Assembly (NCBI GenBank): GCA_017652965.1
Contig: JAGBZZ010000046.1
Location: 1 to 9,734 of the forward strand
Direction: 5' to 3'
DNA length: 9,734 bases
Origin: Clostridia bacterium
GTDB lineage: Bacteria; Bacillota_A; Clostridia; Oscillospirales; CAG-272
Part shown: positions 6,926-9,734 of the stretch, in pieces
How the letters are laid out: each line of letters starts with the position of its first letter
Position numbering within the stretch: the stretch's first letter is position 1
Notes under the pieces: model-generated
What the model saw: the letters and a program-made list of their open reading frames with translations, nothing else
The model's database searches: none
What the model was told of the DNA's origin: nothing
Made by a program: the position numbers and the translations under genes

Positions 6926-9100
6926 ATGGAAAAGCGCTATGACTTCCGAAAAAAGATGTGTGAGGTGCATGCCAAGGGCATCACCGATCCTGCCGTTTAC
7001 ACGGCCTACGAGGGGTTGGATATCACCGACGGGTTCGTGATCCGCCTGCCGAAGGATGCCGAGCCTGTCGTGATCCACGCCGCCCATGACCTTGCCGACT
7101 ATTTTCTTGTCTCGCACGGTATATCGGTTACGGTGGCCGATGGTGCGCCGACGGGTGGCCGCGAGATCCTGCTTGCCACCTCGGCCGATATGCCCGAGAA
7201 GGCCCCCACGGGAAAAGAGGGGCGCGCCTACCGCATCGAGGTTGCGGAGGGGGTGCTTGTCACTGCCAACAGTGGGGCGGGTCTTTTTGCCGCTACGGTG
7301 CATCTTGAGGAGATCATGAACGAGCGTAAGGGCCCCCGCCTGCCGCTTGGCATCATTGACCGCCGCCCGCTCTTCTCCCCCCGTATGATCCACTCGGGCT
7401 ATGAGCTTGACGAGTTCCCCGAGGTCTACCTCAACCGCGTGGCGCACGACGGCTTTGACACCCTTCTCGTCTTCGTCAAGGGTGCGTGGCAGTCGGCGCA
7501 CGGCAGGTGTGATTTCAACGCGCTGATCGAAATGGCCGAGCGCTATGGCCTTGGCGTGTATGCCTACAGCTATATCGTCAGCGAAAAACACCCGGATGAC
7601 GAGGGGGCAGAGGAGTACTACGAATCCACCTACGGTCGGCTGTTCCGTGAGCATCCCGGCTTCCGCGGGGTGATCTTTGTCGGGGAATCCTGCGAGTTTC
7701 CGTCGCGCGACCCCCGTGCCTACAACCACCTCTTCCGCAACCATCCGAAGGATCAGCCGATGGAGAAGTTCTTCTCCCGCAATTTCCCGGTCTCCGACTA
7801 TCCCGAGTGGCTGGCGCTGATGAAGCGCGTGATCTACCGTTACCGCCCGGATGCCGATATCGTCTTCTGGAGCTATAACTGGGGTAGCCGCCCGGCCGAG
7901 GAGCGTGTCGCGCTGATCGACATCCTCCCGACCGACGTCTCACTTCAAGCGACCTTTGAGATGTACGAGGATATCCCCGCGCCCGCAGGGATCCGCGAAT
8001 ACACCAGTGACTATTCGATCACCATTCCCGGCCCGGGCCGGTACTTCCTCTCGGAGGCTGAGGCGGCCGCCCGCCGCGGCCTTCGCCTTTACACCATGTC
8101 GAACACGGGCGGCAGAACCTGGGACGTCGGTGTTTCGCCGTATATGCCTACCCCCGAGATCTGGGGTGAGCGCTTTGACAGAATTCGCGAGTGCCACGAC
8201 CGCTACGGCCTTTCGGGGCTGATGGAGAGCCACCACTACGGCTACACCCCCTCGTTTATCACCGAGCTTGCCAAGGAGATGGGCTGGGAGCCCCGCCGCG
8301 ACTTCCGCGAGCATCTCGAAGCCATCGCCATTCGTGATTACGGTAAAGAAAACCTTACAAAGGTGCTGAAAGCGTGGCACCACGCCTCCGAGGCGGCACG
8401 TCACAATATGCCGACGGTGCAGGATCAGTACGGCCCGCTTCGCGTGGGGCCCTCCTATCCGCTTGTGGCGAAGACGCGCTGGATCCACGAGTCCGAGCCG
8501 GGGACTCACTTCGGCGGTGGGCGGATCACCTACACAAGCTACGGCCAGCATCACGGCTTCCCCGGCTCGCGTTGCCTTGAGGATTTCCGCCGTATGCACT
8601 ATGAGATCCTGGAGTTCACCAAAATGAAGGAGGAGAACGACAAGGCTGCCGCCCTCTTCCGTGAGGTGACCGAGAGCCTTTCGGGCCCTGCCCGCGAGGA
8701 GGCCGCCCGCATGACGGCCCACCTTTACTTCATGGCGCGCACCGCCGAGACCACCGTCAACGTCAAGCGCTGGTCGCTTCTCCGACACTGCGTGGAGGAA
8801 ATGGCAGGGATCGAGCGCCCGGCCATCACGGTGAACCCCGCATGGCCCGCCATCGCCGAGGATCTGTACGGCACGGCCGACCTTACCCCCGAGACCATCC
8901 TTGCCCTTTGTACGCAGATCGCCGCCGAGGAATGCGAAAACGCCCGCGCGGCTATCCCCGCCGTCCGCTATGACTCCCGCCTTGGCTATGAGCCCAGCAT
9001 GGAATATATCGGGGATGAGCCCCATATCCTTTGGAAGCTGGAATGTACCGAAAGGGCGGTTGAGGAGCTTGCCGAGATGCTGGCGGGGCTTGCCGGATAA
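6926..9100 (+). CDS. Putative glycoside hydrolase with GH67N/GH20b-like N-terminal domain
   Basis: The protein has 724 residues and no signal peptide, so it is probably cytoplasmic. Residues about 20-140 look like the small alpha/beta domain before the catalytic barrel in alpha-glucuronidases (GH67) and hexosaminidases (GH20). The pattern is an AAHDLADYF helix, GREILLATS, then YRIEV and an AGLFAATVHLEEIM helix. A likely TIM barrel follows from DRRPLFSPRMIHSG (D145 onward), with NRVAHDGFDTLLVF, GVIFVGESCEF (E254, E257) and VFWSYNWGSRP (W315). Candidate acid residues are E254 or E257. The C-terminal third is mostly helical, with many His and Trp residues (HHYGYTPSF, YGQHHGFPGSR). I cannot place it in a numbered GH family. 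The start at 6926 follows AAGGAG with a 6-nt spacing. A longer in-frame start at 6860 would overlap the NIF3-like gene and lacks such a site. It is the third gene of the operon, 20 nt after the second. Confidence 0.8.
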   Translation: MEKRYDFRKKMCEVHAKGITDPAVYTAYEGLDITDGFVIRLPKDAEPVVIHAAHDLADYFLVSHGISVTVADGAPTGGREILLATSADMPEKAPTGKEGRAYRIEVAEGVLVTANSGAGLFAATVHLEEIMNERKGPRLPLGIIDRRPLFSPRMIHSGYELDEFPEVYLNRVAHDGFDTLLVFVKGAWQSAHGRCDFNALIEMAERYGLGVYAYSYIVSEKHPDDEGAEEYYESTYGRLFREHPGFRGVIFVGESCEFPSRDPRAYNHLFRNHPKDQPMEKFFSRNFPVSDYPEWLALMKRVIYRYRPDADIVFWSYNWGSRPAEERVALIDILPTDVSLQATFEMYEDIPAPAGIREYTSDYSITIPGPGRYFLSEAEAAARRGLRLYTMSNTGGRTWDVGVSPYMPTPEIWGERFDRIRECHDRYGLSGLMESHHYGYTPSFITELAKEMGWEPRRDFREHLEAIAIRDYGKENLTKVLKAWHHASEAARHNMPTVQDQYGPLRVGPSYPLVAKTRWIHESEPGTHFGGGRITYTSYGQHHGFPGSRCLEDFRRMHYEILEFTKMKEENDKAAALFREVTESLSGPAREEAARMTAHLYFMARTAETTVNVKRWSLLRHCVEEMAGIERPAITVNPAWPAIAEDLYGTADLTPETILALCTQIAAEECENARAAIPAVRYDSRLGYEPSMEYIGDEPHILWKLECTERAVEELAEMLAGLAG

Positions 9101-9123
9101 GCCCGCGTAGAAAGGAGTATAGC

Positions 9124-9300
9124 ATGGAGCCTAAGGATTATACCGTAGCACGCACGGAGGGCGAGTATGCCTATCTGCGTGAGGATAGCACGGGTGAGGA
9201 GATCTTTGTTGCCCTGGCACTTTTGCCGCCGGGGGTGGAGGTGGGAAGCCGCCTGCACTATGAGATGCTGTCCTTCACCCTTATCGACGGCACGGCATAG
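9124..9300 (+). CDS. Small DUF3006-like protein
   Basis: This is a short gene of 58 codons. AAAGGAG lies 6 nt before the ATG, and it starts 23 nt after the glycosidase stop, so it is the last gene of the operon. The pattern TVARTEGEYAYL, then EEIFVALALLPPGVEVGSRL, fits the small beta-barrel DUF3006 layout: an R-x-E-G strand, an acidic turn, then LLPxGVxxG. The function of that family is unknown. The similarity is by eye over a short length and could be chance, but the ribosome binding site, spacing and codon use support a real gene. The stop is doubled (TAGTAG). Confidence 0.72.
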   Translation: MEPKDYTVARTEGEYAYLREDSTGEEIFVALALLPPGVEVGSRLHYEMLSFTLIDGTA

Positions 9301-9378
9301 TAGGGCATAATCGCAAAGAAAAAGGGGTATTGTGTTTAGCGTGATGTCCTTAGCGGAGAATTATCAGGCACAAGATTT

Positions 9379-9401
9379 CGGCAGAGATTGTTTCTCTGCT
9401 G
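9379..9401. other. Hairpin upstream of transposase gene (terminator or element end)
   Basis: GCAGAGA and TCTCTGC (9381-9387, 9393-9399) pair perfectly around a TTGTT loop, extended by a G-T and a C-G pair. The tail after it is only moderately T-rich (GGTTTGTGTT). It could end the upstream operon, for which no better terminator is visible, or mark the left end of the transposase-bearing element. The rest of 9301-9431 holds no gene that I can support. Confidence 0.5.
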
Positions 9402-9415
9402 GTTTGTGTTATAAT
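9388..9415 (+). promoter_or_regulatory. Possible promoter of transposase gene
   Basis: TATAAT at 9410-9415 has an extended -10 TG (9407-9408). The -35 is weak (TTGTTT, 9388-9393, 16-nt spacing) and sits across the loop of the hairpin at 9379-9401. The start would then be near 9422, leaving a leader of only 4-10 nt, so expression may be poor or nearly leaderless. Confidence 0.5.
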
Positions 9416-9431
9416 GGAACGGGTAATGAAA

Positions 9432-9734
9432 ATGGACGAACTGAAAAATCGAAAGACTACTCGTTTGAAAGGTGCAGACTATAATCGAAATCAAGCCGTG
9501 TTTCTCACGATATGCACAAAAGAGAGAAAGTGTATCCTCTCTCGCGTTGTAGGGACCGGCGTCCTCGACGGTCCGCAAATCGAATTGACAAAATACGGAC
9601 AAATCGCTGATAAATACATCAATCAATTGAATGATTTTTACGACGACCTATCCGTCGAAAATTACGTAATTATGCCAAACCATATTCATATTATGCTATG
9701 GGTAAAAGGTGCGGAAAACGGACCGTCGAGGACG
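9432..9734 (+). CDS. Y1/HUH transposase, IS200/RAYT type (partial, 3' end outside window)
   Basis: 101 residues are visible. Single-strand transposases of this family use an HUH motif to bind metal and a tyrosine to cut and join DNA. NRNQAVFLTICTKERK is the typical first strand of the fold, and VENYVIMPNHIHIML carries the HUH motif (H84, H86). The catalytic Tyr must lie beyond the window. The N-terminal form KNRKTTRLKGADYN is like REP-associated tyrosine transposases (RAYTs) of Clostridia. The gene is clearly AT-richer than everything before it, a sign of horizontal arrival. In-frame ATGs at 9414 and 9426 are alternative starts. 9432 is chosen because 9414 lies in the -10 box, but no start has a good ribosome binding site. 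Two linkers, at residues 41-48 and from 97 on, are encoded by arms of an inverted DNA repeat. Confidence 0.88.
   Translation, partial: MDELKNRKTTRLKGADYNRNQAVFLTICTKERKCILSRVVGTGVLDGPQIELTKYGQIADKYINQLNDFYDDLSVENYVIMPNHIHIMLWVKGAENGPSRT
9553..9575. repeat. REP-like palindrome inside transposase reading frame, left arm
   Basis: GGACCG (9553-9558), a 10-nt loop and CGGTCC (9569-9574) form a local hairpin. Bases 9560-9575 are also the exact reverse complement of the window's last 16 bases. The segment encodes GTGVLDGP in frame, between two conserved parts of the transposase. Confidence 0.8.
9719..9734. repeat. REP-like inverted repeat, right arm (cut by window end)
   Basis: These 16 bases are the perfect reverse complement of 9560-9575. 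They encode NGPSRT in frame, just after the HUH strand. The match runs up to the last base of the window, so the repeat is probably longer than seen here. Confidence 0.8.

Noticed and set aside
6647..7744. 365-codon open frame on the minus strand
   Set aside because: It runs antisense across the NIF3-like and glycosidase genes. No known motif or ribosome binding site supports it, and the plus-strand genes explain the openness.
7940..9025. 361-codon open frame on the minus strand
   Set aside because: It is antisense to the glycosidase-like gene. Its composition is that of a GC-rich shadow frame.
9336..9626. 96-codon open frame on the minus strand near the window end
   Set aside because: It is antisense to the HUH transposase, which has recognisable motifs, and it has no support of its own.
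1..9734. CRISPR arrays, tRNA or rRNA genes, riboswitches
   Set aside because: No regularly spaced repeats, no cloverleaf or rRNA-like stretches, and no leader long enough for a riboswitch were seen. The leaders are about 60 nt or shorter, except that of clpB, whose upstream region is explained by CIRCE.

Overview
This window looks like a piece of a GC-rich Firmicutes chromosome, most likely a gut-type Clostridia (Oscillospirales-like) or a relative known from metagenomes. The grounds are strong AGGAGG-type ribosome binding sites, canonical sigma-A promoters (several with extended -10 boxes), a CIRCE operator next to clpB, a lipobox-type lipoprotein, and normal use of TGA as a stop. The family calls come from reading motifs by eye; no database search was possible.

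Layout. (1) 1-1524, minus strand: the N-terminal 508 codons of the disaggregase ClpB, cut by the window edge, with a near-perfect CIRCE (HrcA operator) about 115 bp upstream. (2) 1525-1899: a divergent intergenic region with CIRCE, two hairpins and a consensus promoter for the next gene. (3) 1900-3498, plus: a 532-aa lipoprotein of unknown function, bracketed by two copies of a 23-bp sequence that forms part of an intrinsic terminator. (4) 3593-4573, plus: a CaCA-family Na+/Ca2+ antiporter, convergent with (5) 5227-4628, minus: an MscL mechanosensitive channel with an unusually long Ala/Lys-rich C-terminal segment. The two share a bidirectional terminator. (6) 5395-9300, plus: a tight four-gene operon read from one TTGAAA/TATTAT promoter. 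It encodes a glycerophosphodiester phosphodiesterase-family protein, a divergent NIF3-like metal protein (start and stop overlap by 1 nt), a 724-aa protein with a GH67N/GH20b-like N-terminal domain and a probable TIM-barrel glycosidase domain, and a 58-aa DUF3006-like protein. (7) 9432-9734, plus: the 5' part of an AT-richer Y1/HUH transposase gene (IS200/RAYT type), cut by the window edge. Two variable linkers of this protein are encoded by the arms of a perfect 16-bp inverted repeat.

How the parts may work together. The clpB and mscL regions are ordinary stress housekeeping (protein disaggregation, osmotic safety valve). The four-gene operon suggests breakdown of a glycan or phosphodiester-containing substrate inside the cell, since none of its products has a signal peptide. 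The joint role is inference. The least ordinary items are the transposase gene with palindromic DNA inside its reading frame, the glycosidase-like protein of unclear family, the altered metal-ligand set of the NIF3-like protein, and the lipoprotein gene flanked by terminator repeats.
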